Source of the DNA: Danio rerio
Taxonomy: Eukaryota; Chordata; Actinopteri; Cypriniformes; Danionidae
Reading direction: 5' to 3'
Length of the DNA: 64,000 bases
NCBI RefSeq assembly: GCF_049306965.1
Contig: NC_133200.1
Coordinates: 20,208,501 to 20,272,500 of the forward strand
Shown: positions 1 to 11,699 of the stretch, in pieces
Layout of the letters: every line of letters begins with the position of its first letter
Position numbering within the stretch: the stretch's first letter is position 1
The notes under the pieces: generated by a model
Told to the model about the DNA's origin: nothing
The model's input: the letters and a program-made list of their open reading frames with translations, nothing else
The model's database searches: none
Made by a program: the position numbers and the translations under genes

Positions 1-1709
1 CTTTCTTACCCTCATAATGCATCTAGGTCCATTTTGACATAGAAGATAAATTAGATTATATTTAATTAGTTTCTTTTTTAAAGAAACATTTTACGTGTAG
101 AAATATTTGTATAACTAATTTCTTTTCTAATTATGAATAAAGTTACATCAATGTCAAAACATTTTTGCTAAATATATTTCGCTTTCTCACACTTTTGTAA
201 TAGAATATTGCATATAAAATGACTGTGTGCCTAATAAACCACTGCCGCATTGATCACTTGTTTCATAAACAATAAATATTTCTAATATCTTGATCAATTT
301 ATTTAGTTTGAGCATTATTGCTCTTGTATTGATGTGGTTAGAAATATATTTGCCTAAATATCAATTATTATGCAATCAAGCGTTATTAATGTATAACTAC
401 ATTTAATTAGCTCCCATTGATTATTATATGTCAATTATAATGTAAGCTTGCTAACCTTCAAATGGACCTTTTTTATTCTAAATGCTTATATAGTCTAAAT
501 GCAGGTATTCTTATAGGCGCATAAGAGTTTATTTAAATACATTTAAGCATTATTATACATATCTAACGACAAACGACTACAGTTTTGATGTAAGGTCATT
601 TATCCCTAACGTTAGTTGTCTTGTAGCAAGAAAGAAAGCGCATGTGGTATCACATAAATGCTGTATTATAATTCCTAAATTTAGACAAAATTTGGAGAGA
701 CGTGTACTTACCTTGTTATGTTTAATATAAAAGTAACATTACAGCGTAGTTTTGCTGTTAGACATTCACCCGTAAATGTTCTTGTCACATATCGCACACG
801 CTTGCTCTGGGTCTATTGTACATTACTTTTGTCAAAGGGAGTTCTGACTTTATTATTTGCACTATTTTTTATTAAGAAATCAATCAAAACATATTAAATC
901 AGTTCACCTAACGATTTATTACACTTTCATTTAAACATTGGTGTTTTAATGCACAACATAAAATTTTAAAGATAAATCTGTGATTAACAAAATACGATTC
1001 CCCCCTTTGTAAATAATGGTAGCATCTAATAACGTGAAGCCAGATATAAAACGACGTTTTATTACATAAAAGTATAGATTTACGATCTGCACGAATGATA
1101 CCTCATATCAATGCTTTAACGTATTCATGTTATAACAGCTGTCTATGATAAATAAAAGAAAATAAAAAGCTAAAAATCCACTACCAACTATCTAAGTGCG
1201 TCGGTCTTATCAAAACAGGGACTTTTATTTTGAACTTAGCCTTTACCTTTGTTGACATATGTACCTACACCGGCTTCATTCATCATGTGTAGCATCATTT
1301 AGCTCCTATTTTCCTACACTAAACACTGATATGTGTAAGAAAAGGTCTGAAGAAAATATATGACAGGTAAGATTTATAAACCTAGTGCATAAAAATAAGT
1401 CTTTAGATTACGAAATATGTTTTAGTGCTTGTTTGCGACCACTGACTGGTCCACACAGCTTTAGCTTATTGAGTGAGATTCATCTATAACTCGACATAAA
1501 AAATACTCGTAGAAATGAACCCAAATATATTTCTAGTGAATTTAGCAGTGTTTTAAGTTATGTTGTAAGGTTTAGCTGATATGCCAACTCTGCTGAAAAT
1601 GAGACTCGTGTAGCAGAAAAGATGAAACAAAGGGAGGTGTGGTTTGGCAGATGGGATATCAGTAACATAAACATGAATATTAATCTGTTAAAGTAAACCA
1701 CCAAATAAG
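1..1709. other. AT-rich 5' flank of tdg copy A, no gene seen
   Basis: No coding exon, RNA gene or clear repeat was recognised in this stretch. It is AT-rich and lacks a CpG-rich core near the start codon at 1710. The promoter and any untranslated first exon of tdg copy A should lie here, but I cannot place a transcription start. An in-frame TAA at 1689-1691 lies upstream of the start codon with no intervening ATG, which supports 1710 as the start. Confidence 0.5.
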
Positions 1710-4662
1710 ATGGAAGAAAGGCAGTATTCCTCTCTGACGGCTCCAATGGATTATCTTCAGTACTGGTGAGTTTTTATAATCCAAAGATCCAAAAAGAGCT
1801 TATTTTCAATAAATATAAGAATAAGTAGTCATTTTGTGATTATGAGCCCAACAAATGCAATCAAAATGGGATAAGAAGTTGTAAGTTTAATGGTATCAAA
1901 AGCAACCCTCATGTTATATTGTAATTAATTTAAATAATGCATATAAGTTACAGTTGAAGTCAGAATTATTAGCCCCCCTAAATTATTAGCCCCCGTTTAT
2001 TATTTTCCCCAATTTCTGTTTAACGGGAAGAAGATTTTTTTAACACATTTCTAAACATAATAGTTTTAATAACTCATTTCTAATAACTGATTTATTTTAT
2101 CTTTGCAATGATCACAGTACATAACATTTTACTAGATATTTTTCAACACACTTCTTAACAGCTTAAAGTGACATTTAAAGGCTTAATTAGGTTAACTAGG
2201 CAGTTTAGGGTAATTAGGCAAGTTATTGTATGATGATGGTTTGTTCTGTAAACTATTGAAAAAAATATAACTTAAATGGGCTAATAATTTTGACCTTAAA
2301 TATGTTTTTTTTTTTTAATTAAAAACTTATTTTATTCTAGCTGAAATAAAACAAATAAGACTTACTCCAGAAGAAAAAATATTATCAGACATACTGTGAA
2401 AATTTCCTTGCTCTGTTAAACATAATTTGGGAAATATTAAAACACAAAAATCAAAGGGGGGCTAATAACTCTGTCTTCAACTGTATAGTAAAATGATATA
2501 TATATATATATATATTCTTAATAAGTATACAACATTCTAATAAGCCAATTAGTTCATATTTAATTGTAAGTTATGTGTGAAAATACTGACAAGAAACAAT
2601 GAGGTTATTTTTTTATTTAATTTTTAAGTGCAGTGTTTTCCTCTTCAATATTTCTCAGGTACCAAAGCAACCCTCAGCAGTACCAGGCTGAGCAGGTGCC
2701 ACAGTACCAGCAGCTAGTCAATGCCAGCCAGTACACAGAGAGACCCATGGAGGAAAAAATCATGACTGATTTATCTGTGCATCAAGACCCATATCAGGAT
2801 CAACCTCAACAGTTTCAACAGCTCCCTGTCCAAGCACCAGGTACGACTTATTTTCTCCTTACAATATATCTAGAGATATTTCTTCAGTCCAGTGTTAGGT
2901 AAGTTACTTCTAAAAAGCAATTAGGTACTTCATGATCAATAAAAGTGTATTTAAATGACTTGTTACTTACTATGTCAGAAAAGTAACTCAATTACTCAGT
3001 ACGTTGTTTTACTTTATTACTTTACCCAATACTATTTAAAATCCCTAAAAATCTAAACACACAGGCATTAGAAATTAATTTCTTTACATTTGTGTCAAGC
3101 AGGACCACTTTGTTTATTAAAAGTGTAACTGGAATATTAATAAATGTGATATACAGTACTGTGCTAGTCTTTGGCCACCATTAGATTCCGTCACCTTAAA
3201 ATTATAAGGTTCTATCTGATATTTTTGTTATATTTGAGTTTTTCTTATTAAATGACAACTTATTTACATTATGGGATGTTTTTTTATTAGTTGTTTAAAT
3301 TTCAAGACCTTTTATTTAAAAAGCAAACCTTACATGCATACTGTTTGCTATGGAATGCAAAAACTTTGATGTTCAATATCTCAAAATTATTCAGAACGCA
3401 GATAGAACCTTATAATTCCAAGGGGATGATTTGTCATTTTAGTATAATTATTTATATTTATTTATTTATAATATAGTATACAAATTTCTTGCTCATCACC
3501 TGAACAGAAACAATATTTATAGATAAGTATATTGATCATGAAATTATATGATATTTATAAATATTCAGGATATTTATAGACAAAAACAGCTAAAGCAGTC
3601 ATGAAATGGCCTCCACAGTGTCCCGATCTTAATATGGTATTATAGAGGCAGTATGGGATTGCCTGGAAACAGGGGGGGGAACACATTTAGATGAACTTTG
3701 GTCTGTTATATGAAGTCGTCTCACACTATATACTTTCTTTTTTTAGCAGGAGCCATTTTATTCTGAAAACAGTCTATTGTTTTTTCAAATTTTGTGTAAA
3801 AACTTATTTTCTATCTGTTTAAATTTTATTTTTATGCAGAGGTTAAACTGTTCAGGGACCAAAACTTTTAAAGTAACAACACCATATTTCATTCCTCACC
3901 ATTTTCTGTCATTAATTTCTGACTCAATTCATTGTTTTTAAGCTTGTTCAATAAAAGCTGAAAAGTAAAATTATTCTGCAAAATATATTTGTATTTTGTT
4001 ACTCTGCTTCCCTGAAACATTGAATCCAGAACTGTTGAGTTTATTTACAGTATTTAGAGCAAGTACATTATAAATTACTCTAGTTAAGTTACTTAAAAAA
4101 TGAAAAGTAATCCCTTAGTTAACTTTTTATGTACAGTTATTACTTGATTACTAATTAAATCCAACACTGCTGCAGCCCATTTTATAAAGCTTAAAGAAAT
4201 TTGTAGCACTCCAAATGATTATGATATCATTTTGCTACAGGTGTGTAGAGCCAAGAATTAAAAATAAACAAAAGGACAGCATATAATGCACTTTATAAAA
4301 TAATAACTGTTTATAAATATGTAGTTCACCTTATTTAATGTCTGTTTAGCAGCTATTCCAGTGACTCCTGCTAAAGGAAAGAAACGGGGGAGGCCTCGTA
4401 AAGGGGAAGAAAGGGAAAAGACAGAAGCTGAAGAGTCAGCCAAGAAAGCGAAGAGGACATTAGATCGGTTCAACGGCATGTCGGTGGAGGAAGTCATGGC
4501 TCGAAAGCTACCAGACGTCATCACACATAACCTTGACATGCTGATTGTGAGTTTTATTATAGATTTTAATTACTTTAAAACTTATAAATTGTTTTTTTTA
4601 TTAATATATAAATCATGATATGATGATGATAAATTATATAGTAATGCAAGTTAGCATTTAGA

Positions 4663-4738
<76 letters not shown>

Positions 4739-7700
4739 TTTTTAAGTTTTATAGTTGATTGATTTGATACATAACATAGCAAACAGTTTTTTATTGTACT
4801 AATATTGTTTCTTTTAATAGATTGGCATCAACCCTGGACTGTTGTCAGCCTATAAGGGAAGGCATTATCCAAATCCTGGGAACCATTTTTGTATGTATAA
4901 TTAGTTGATTTAATTTGTCATAAAATAAGTTTATTCTTGTCTTTGATCATCTACTGACTGTCTCATAGGGAAGTGCTTGTTTCTCTCTGGTCTGACTAAT
5001 GAACAGCTCAACCACATGCATGATCAGACACTACCTGAACACTACGGCATTGGTTTCACCAATATGGTGGAGAGGACCACCCCTGGGAGTAAAGACCTTT
5101 CAAAGTAAGGTTTCAACTTTGGGAATTTTGCATTAGAGTGAAAGAAGTTTCAATCCAGACCTCGAACTTAGCTAAAGTTGGTCTAACAGAATCACCATGT
5201 AGACCGGCAGAAATTTGTGAGAGCTGGCAGTTTACACCAGTCTGCACCGGTGATAATGTGACAGTATCCTAAAATGAGATTTTAAGACCTAAGATGCTTG
5301 GTGTTGACTACGTTACACTATTTTGCAGCAAAGAGATCCGTGAAGGAGGCCACCAGCTTTTGGAAAAGCTCCAGACATACAGACCTTTAATTGCTGTGTT
5401 CAATGGAAAATGTAAGTCTTTGCTCCTGTTTATGCCTGCTATTTTGATAACAATGCAAAATATGTGAGTAAACGGCATCTGAAAGGGTTTGAGCTTGTCG
5501 AAATGGTTTGAGCTGGTCTGAGCTTCCAGAGGTAGTCCAAACACATTTGATCAGATTTCTTTAAAAGGGTACTTCACCAAAAACTCAAAAATTTCCTCAA
5601 ATAGTATCTCAAGTACAGTAGTAGTTCTAAACTTATTTGATTTTTTTTTCATCCGTTGGACAACAAACAAGATATTCTGTAGAATGTTGGGGGAAAAACG
5701 AGCCATTGTCATCCTAAATGGGAACAAAAGGTACTATGGAAGTAATGGTTGTTTTTTCCATCCAACATTCATCAGTATATCTTCCTCTGTGTTCAGCAGA
5801 AGAAATAAACTCAAACAGGTTTGGAACAAGTGGAGGGTGAGTAAATGATGGACTATTGGAATGTTTTGTCTGAAAGTGTAACAAAACAAGAAATTTATAC
5901 TTTGCTGTATTGTACCAAAACTATCATTGATTAAAAATTGTGATGCCATCCACATAATTTTCACTCATTTGCTTTCCTGCTCACTCAAAAGCCACGTAGC
6001 ATGGGTTCGTTCCGTTAAGTAGTACTCTGGGGTTAAACTAAACGCTTAGATAAAAGTATTGGGTTGTAGTGGGGAGAGCTGCACAATATATCAAAATATT
6101 GCAAACGTTCATATCGTGATAAACATATTGCAGTGTTTTGCAACACAAAAGTATTTGTACCTGCCATTAGCACAACCTCTGAAAGAGTTTATTGCACATC
6201 TTTTAAAATATTAAATATCGTATTACATATCAAATATATTGCATTATTTTTGCATGCCATCACATTGCATATTTCTCTTTCTATATTGTACATCCCTAGT
6301 AGAGTGTGACAAAATAAAAGAAACTGATGTCAACAAAATCTGCCACAAGTGTTCACATTTGTACGCTTATTGATTTTAAGTCTAAACTTCCTTATCTATC
6401 TTGTAACTTGTTCCTAAATATTTCAGGTATTTATGAAATATTTTGCAAGGAGATTTTTGGAGTCAAGGCCAAGAACTTAGAGTTCGGATTGCAGCCGTAC
6501 AAAGTCCCAGAAACGGAGACGGTACGAGTTTCTATTATAAAAGCACTCGCTTGTTTATTTTTTAGTTGCATTTTAACTAGTTACGTTGTTGTCCAGGTTT
6601 GCTATCTGATGCCATCCTCAAGCCCGCGCTGTGCCCAGTTTCCTCGTGCTCAGGACAAAGTGCACTTCTACATCAAGCTAAAAGAGCTCAGGGATCAGCT
6701 GAAGGGAGTGACCAAGACTCAGGAGATCCAGGAGACAAACTACAGCTTCGATCTGAATCTGGCCAAAGGTTAAAACAGCTTCAGTTTTGCTATTTGAAAC
6801 AGTTTTTTTTTTTTATTAATGTGCTAACGAAATTTATTTTCATTGTTTATTTTAGAGGATGCCAAAAGAATGGCAATCAAAGAAGAGCAGAATGACCCTG
6901 GGTACGAGGAGACCTGTGCTCATGGGTCGTGGGGGGAACCACAGCAAGCGTTTGGAGTCCATCCTTCTACAAATACAGGTACATCAATTAACGTTTGATG
7001 GTGTGCTCCTGAAGGCCCTGATATACTCGTGAGCATTAAACTGATTATATGTAATCTTGATTACATAATCAGATTGCAAAAATCAAGTACTTGTAATTAG
7101 ATTACTTTTTAAAACAATCGTAATCGGTCTACAGTTACTTTTTATGGATTACATGTCATGTTTATTTAATCTCTTAATTTTTCTCTTTTTTACGTTGATA
7201 TTTGTTCTTAATAATAATAATATTTTTTGGTAGAGAGGGGGAGGGGTGTGAAATCGTGGAGATTCTGCCACAAAAATTAGCGACATTTTTTATATGTACA
7301 TAATTTTAACCTCTTAAGGCTCAAGGTGTTTTTACATGATTTGTTTTTAGCTTATTGGAACCTAATTAGAATAAAAACCTAAGTATCATCTTTTGATATA
7401 ATGTACTTCTAGAAAACAATGATGTCCATATATGTGGACTTGTGGTCTGAATTGACATAAAACACTTTTTACTGACTGTTTTTTTTAATGCATATTTTAC
7501 ATAGAAATTTATTTTGAACAGGTTTTGACTATAAGAGAGTAAAAACAAAAAAAATCCCATTTTGGACAGTTAAAAATAGAGTTTGGGACATTTAATATGC
7601 TGCAAAACAGTTGCAGTATGCTACTGTATGTCTCTAACAAAATGTAAAACATTCAAAGTATTTTAAATAGCCACTTAAGAGCTAAAATGTGCTGTACAAG

Positions 7701-8812
7701 CATGTGGCCACTAAGCCCTAGTAGGTTAAAATAAACTGTAAGTCTGTTTTATTCAGTGTTACTATAAGCAAACAATATCATCAAGGTATATTAGTGATAG
7801 TATTTTAAAGTACATTGTGCATTTTAAAAAGAAGCTGTTTAGTCCGTCATAAAGAATGGAATATATTGTTATTTTGCATCTGTCAGAATAGTACACGATT
7901 ATCCTACGATTATCCTACTTGAATATTAGTGACATCAAATCTAAATGTAATCCAAAAGTAATCTGACTACTTCACAATGAATATGTAATCTAAGAGAACA
8001 TATTACTGATTACAAATGTTGTCTTGTTATTTATAATCTGTAAATGATTACAATTCATAAGTATTCTAACCAGCTCAAGGCAAAAGTGTTCATCGCTGCA
8101 TGATTTCCTCTCCACAACAAAATAAACAGAAGAGAACAATGACAGTGGTACGGATAAATTTGCTTGAGCTCCGCAATTCATCACTCCAATCTTGTCATGC
8201 TATAGTAATTCATGTCGTAAAGTCGATTTAGTTTAATTTTAAAAGCATCTATCATTTTCTTTTGCATTTTAAAATTGTAATTATTAAACAATAGCCTAAA
8301 ATATATCACCAAATGTACACAACTGTGAATAATTGCCAGTATAGTCAATTAAAGCAAAATCAGAACAAGGATGCAAAGAGGAGAATAAAAAAAAGATGCT
8401 AGAACACACAAAGTCTATTCCTACCCTCCTTTACATCTGTAATGGTTATACAGTGAGGAGTTTAACATTGAAAGCTTTATGATTGTGCCTAGTTGGTTTA
8501 TTTCTAAGTTTATTGTTTTAGTCATAAACTGTATGTTTTTTTCTAAGACTACTGGAGAGAGGAATATATAACTTTAGTGTCTGAAACTGAAAATTGAAGC
8601 TGTTTTACAGTAACAAGTATATCAGGGCTGTATTTGCAAAATTAGCTCTGTAAATATTGTTTACAACAGTAATATAAACATTTTTAATTATTGGGTGCTT
8701 ATAATGATGCTGGAAATCTTTAGACCAGGTAATGGATGACCGGTGGACAATGCAGCCATTTGCAGAGCAGATTCCAGACATCAGATGTAGCAACAACACC
8801 CGAACAAGCTAA
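1710..8812 (+). CDS. tdg: thymine DNA glycosylase, tandem copy A (10 coding exons, 400 aa)
   Basis: A nuclear glycosylase of the MUG/TDG uracil-DNA glycosylase family. It removes T or U from G mismatches and, in vertebrates, 5-formyl- and 5-carboxylcytosine during active demethylation. Coding exons: 1710-1765, 2659-2840, 4350-4546, 4821-4890, 4969-5104, 5329-5411, 6427-6521, 6597-6768, 6856-6978, 8724-8812 (stop TAA); all junctions are GT-AG and in phase. The N-terminal ~80 residues are Gln/Tyr-rich. A basic stretch with a GRP core (KKRGRPRK) follows. The catalytic motif GINPGL has Asn149 (human N140). [20 protein letters not shown], the insertion loop [10 protein letters not shown] with Arg284 (human R275), and the sumoylation motif IKEE with Lys339 come after it. 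Odd points are Ser154 where human has A145, Pro283 where human has A274, and a short divergent C-terminus. Human TDG is 410 aa, so the length is normal. ZFIN-style numbering of the copies is not known to me. Confidence 0.95.
1951..2483 (+). mobile_element. TIR DNA transposon, CAGTTGAAGTCAGAATTATT family, copy 1
   Basis: Inverted ends CAGTTGAAGTCAG and its complement border about 530 bp with no coding capacity. A TA dinucleotide flanks both sides (1949-1950 and 2484-2485), consistent with a TA target duplication. The family recurs at 9116, 19359, 50385 and 57723 in this window. It sits in tdg copy A intron 1, and a (TA)n run follows at about 2496-2515. I recognise it as an abundant zebrafish non-autonomous repeat but do not assign a database name. 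Confidence 0.85.
2890..4169. mobile_element. hAT-like TIR element carrying a nested Tc1-like remnant
   Basis: The left end CAGTGTTAGG and right end CCAACACTG are inverted. Subterminal sequences are rich in GTTACTT/AAGTAAC repeats, as in a widespread zebrafish non-autonomous hAT-like family. The flanks CTTCAGTC and CTGCAGCC agree at 6 of 8 bases, as an old 8-bp target duplication would. The centre is filled by the Tc1-like remnant at about 3154-3900. It lies in intron 2 of tdg copy A. Confidence 0.6.
3154..3900 (+). mobile_element. decayed Tc1/mariner-like element (DNA transposon)
   Basis: It starts CAGTACTGTG, the usual start of a common zebrafish Tc1-like repeat. Around 3600-3680 the plus strand still reads MKWPPQ.PDLN, the remnant of the conserved W-P-x-Q-S-P-D-L-N segment before the last catalytic acid of Tc1 transposases. 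The frame soon closes. A perfect 18-bp inverted pair (3201-3218 and 3399-3416/7) suggests a further small insertion inside. The right end is uncertain. Confidence 0.55.
4348..4352 (+). promoter_or_regulatory. NAGNAG tandem splice acceptor of tdg copy A exon 3
   Basis: The intron ends TTTAGCAG, so splicing after either AG keeps frame and adds or removes one Ala codon (exon start 4350 or 4353). Tandem acceptors of this type are often used alternatively in vertebrates. Copy B has a single CATAAG acceptor at the matching place. Confidence 0.6.
4664..4735. repeat. (TA)n microsatellite
   Basis: An uninterrupted alternating TA tract of about 72 bp in intron 3 of tdg copy A, able to form cruciform or hairpin DNA. 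Confidence 0.95.
5573..5862. mobile_element. TIR element of the GTTCACCCAAAAAT / GGGTGAGTAAATGATG family
   Basis: The left end GGGTACTTCACCAAAAACTC and interior segments (ACAAGATATTCTGTAGAATG, CTATGGAAGTAATGG, GGTTTGGAACAAGTGGAGGG, GTGAGTAAATGATGG) match a very common zebrafish non-autonomous DNA repeat. Related copies are at 14988, 16011 and 37025. It lies in intron 6 of tdg copy A and is well diverged. Confidence 0.65.
7306..7731. mobile_element. probable TIR element in tdg copy A intron 9
   Basis: TTTTAACCTCTTAAGGCT at the left and AGCCCTAGTAGGTTAAAA at the right form an imperfect inverted pair about 420 bp apart, without coding capacity. The rest of the 1.7-kb intron 9 (6979-8723) holds GTAATC/GATTAC-rich repeat-like sequence around 7030-7160 and 7920-8050 that I cannot name. 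Confidence 0.45.
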
Positions 8813-9115
8813 GAAAAAAAAGTTGATGCACAAAGACTGTTGTCTACACTGCATATACAGAGAAGGACCAACAAAACATTTTTTTTGTACTGTTTTTATT
8901 TTATATTTTAATACGTTACGAGGTGTTACATTATTTAATGTGTGTGATTTCAGTGTGTGTAACATAACTTTGTTACTTGAGTGAACATTTCTGATTAAGA
9001 CATGTTCATTTTGTGCCTCTATTTTTTATTTATTTTTTAAGGAAACTTCAATTACATCGTTCAAAACTTTGGGGTATTGTAATATTTTATTTAAAAAATA
9101 AATTTTATTGAAGTA

Positions 9116-9640
9116 CAGTTGAAGTCAGAATTGTTAGCCTCCCTTTAATTTTTTTTTCTTTTAACATATTTCCTAACTTATGTTTACTAGAGCAAGGCAA
9201 TTTTCACAGTATGTCTGATAATATTTTTTCTTCTGGAGAAAGTCTTATTTTTTTATTTCGGATGGTATAAAACCAGTTTTAAAATTTTTTAACACCATTT
9301 TAAGGACAAGATTATAAGCCCCCTTAAGCTATTTTTTCGATAGTCTACAGAACAAACCATCATTATACAATAACTTGCCTAATTACCCTAACCTGCCTAG
9401 TTAACTTAATTAACCTTTTTAAGCCTTTAAATGTCACTTTAAGTTGTATAGAAGTTTCTTGAAAAATATCTAGTCAAATATTTTTTCTATCATTATGGCA
9501 AAAATAAAATAAATCAGTTATTAGAACTGAGTTATTAAAACTATTATGTTTAGAAATGTGTTGAAAAAAAATCTTCTCTACGTTAAACAGAAATTGGGGC
9601 GAAAAAATAAACAGGGGGGCTAATAATTCTGATTCATCTG
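9116..9640 (-). mobile_element. TIR DNA transposon, CAGTTGAAGTCAG family, copy 2
   Basis: Same family as 1951-2483 but with the interior reversed (ACAGTATGTCTGATAATATT, then AATTACCCTAACCTGCCTAG). It ends GGGGGGCTAATAATTCTGAT...CTG. It is non-coding and probably sits inside the tdg copy A 3' UTR. Confidence 0.85.
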
Positions 9641-10063
9641 TATGCATTAAATGGGTAGTTCTTGCAAAAAGACAATGTCTTCCATGCATGAACGAAGCAT
9701 TCTCCTGTAGTGAATCCATGGGGTTTTGTAAGAAAATATCCAAATGTAAAACTTTATAAAGCATTTTGTGTGATTTCTAATGATTTTACACTTTGTCCCG
9801 AGGCTTTGGAGTGTGTTTTGAGAAAACCCAGAAGCTTTCGAGGAGCCGTATCAAGGCTTGTATCGTTTTGGAGAAATGATGTCATTTATGACATCCGAAG
9901 TCTCATTTTCACCTGACTGGTTGAGGAAATAGTTTAAATGTGTTCGAATAACATAAGCACACTAACTTTCCATTTAGTCGCTGCCACCTCCTGTTTTAAA
10001 ATAATAATATTGTGATATTAAATCATTATTAAATAATAATATAATAAATAACTTTTTTTTTTT

Positions 10064-10395
10064 TTGCTGGTTCATCTTCAGCTGGGTCAGTTGGCATTTC
10101 TGTATGGAGCTTGCATGTTCTCCCTGTGTTGGCGTGGGTTTCCTCCGGGTGCTCCGGTTTCCCCCACAGTCCAAAGACATGCGGTATAGATGAATTAAAT
10201 AAGACAAATTGGCCGTAGTGTATGTGTGTGATTGAGAGTGTATGTTTGCAGCTGGAAGAGCATCCGCTGTGAAAAACATGTGCTGGATAAGTTTGGCGGT
10301 TCATTCCGCTGTGGCGACCCCAGATTAACAAAGGGACTAAGCCTAAAAGAAAACGAACGAACGAATGAATGAATGAATGAATGAATGAATGAATG
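10064..10395 (+). mobile_element. DANA-type tRNA-derived SINE, 5'-truncated
   Basis: It carries the body segments typical of the zebrafish DANA/mermaid SINE: GTTTCCTCCGGGTGCTCCGG, CCCACAGTCCAAAGACATGC, AATTGGCCGTAGTGTATGTG, GCGGTTCATTCCGCTGTGGC and GGGACTAAGCC. It ends in an (GAAT)n tail. The tRNA-like head is missing and replaced by a T-run at the 5' side. Confidence 0.85.
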
Positions 10396-10869
10396 TTAAG
10401 TGCCACTAGCTGTACAGGAGGCTGAGTAGCACATGCACTGTTAGGACAAACATAGAAACACAGTGAAGAAAGATAACCAAAACAAAGCCAACCAAAAAAA
10501 AAAATTAAACAGACTTCTCTTGGCTTTTTTGAAAGTTTTTCTTATAAATCCTTGTTTTGTACTTTTCTACTTGCTTTATTTGTCATAATGGCTTTATACT
10601 CCTGTCCTTTTGGTATCGCTAAATGTACTAAAACAATATTTGTAAAGAAGAAGACAAAGTCAACTTCACTTAGAAGTTACACAAACTGTTTTTAAAGATT
10701 TAAATATGGAATTTTATTTAACAAAACTGCATTGATTCGCTACAGGAGATCTTTATTCACCCCGTGGTGCCCTGTGAGATACATAGGCTTGGTTGTACTT
10801 TTTTTTTTTTTTTGGACTATAGAAGTAAAAACTGCCAAAAAAGCCATTCAGGATGCTTTAAGGGTGAGT

Positions 10870-11110
10870 AAATCATGGGCTAATTTCATTTAGGGGGAAA
10901 CTAACTATTTAATTAGAGGAAAAGTGATTTTTAATGTTACAAAAGGTTCAACTTTTACTACATCCACTTTAATTCATCAAAGCAAATTCTGAAAGACAGT
11001 CAAAAGGACACATCTGTAATCAACGAAGATAATAAAAAATGTTTCCTGAGCATTAAATTGAGGATCATGTGACCATGAAGACTGGAAAAGTGATGCTTAA
11101 AAAAAGTTAT
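10870..11110 (+). repeat. diverged teleost interspersed repeat
   Basis: AAATGTTTCCTGAGCATTAA and GGATCATGTGACCATGAAGA resemble a repeat motif common across teleost genomes. The borders are estimates and I cannot give a family name. Confidence 0.35.
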
Positions 11111-11646
11111 TATTTTGTTTTATTTTGTTTTATCAAATAAATGCAGCCTTGTTAAGTATAACTGACTTCTTTTAAAAATATTACCAGCCCCAAAATTTTG
11201 AAAGTTTTTTTTTTTTATTGCTCCTTTGTTATTGGGATTATTTAGAGAAGACCTCATATTTGAAAATTTCAGTGCAAAAAAATAAAAAATCCTAATGCAA
11301 ACCACTGCTGGACTCTGGAAGAGGTTTATCACTGTGCATGTCCTCATTGCATGGATATAGTAGTATTGCAGACGGCATGTTCAGTACCACATGATGGTGC
11401 TTTTTGGATACCAATCACTCTGTTTACCTCATTCTGAACGGTGTTTTTAGACTTTTTAGAGTTGTGTTTTGTTATTTGTTATATCAGTGTGCATATTTGT
11501 TAAGTACCATTTATATACTTGTTTTGTTACATTGTAATAATCTGGCCACATTGTTGCTGTGAAAAGTCTGTACTATGTATGACATTCTGTAAGTTGTATT
11601 TTATTTTTTATATGCAAGTGTTACTAATGATATGGTTATAGGGCTG

Positions 11647-11652
11647 AATAAA
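11647..11652 (+). terminator. candidate poly(A) signal for tdg copy A
   Basis: AATAAA in a U-rich unique stretch. It is the last good signal before the copy B promoter region. The AATAAA at 9097-9102 is a nearer alternative. Confidence 0.4.
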
Positions 11653-11699
11653 AGCAAATATGATGAAAGCGTGAAATCAAACATTTCTCATTCATCTAA

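Noticed and set aside
9710-9916. 68-codon frame downstream of tdg copy A
   Set aside because: No recognisable domain; it lies in probable 3' UTR or repeat sequence with no splice signals linking it to a gene.
10029-10406. Minus-strand 125-codon frame
   Set aside because: It reads through a DANA SINE and its GAAT tail.
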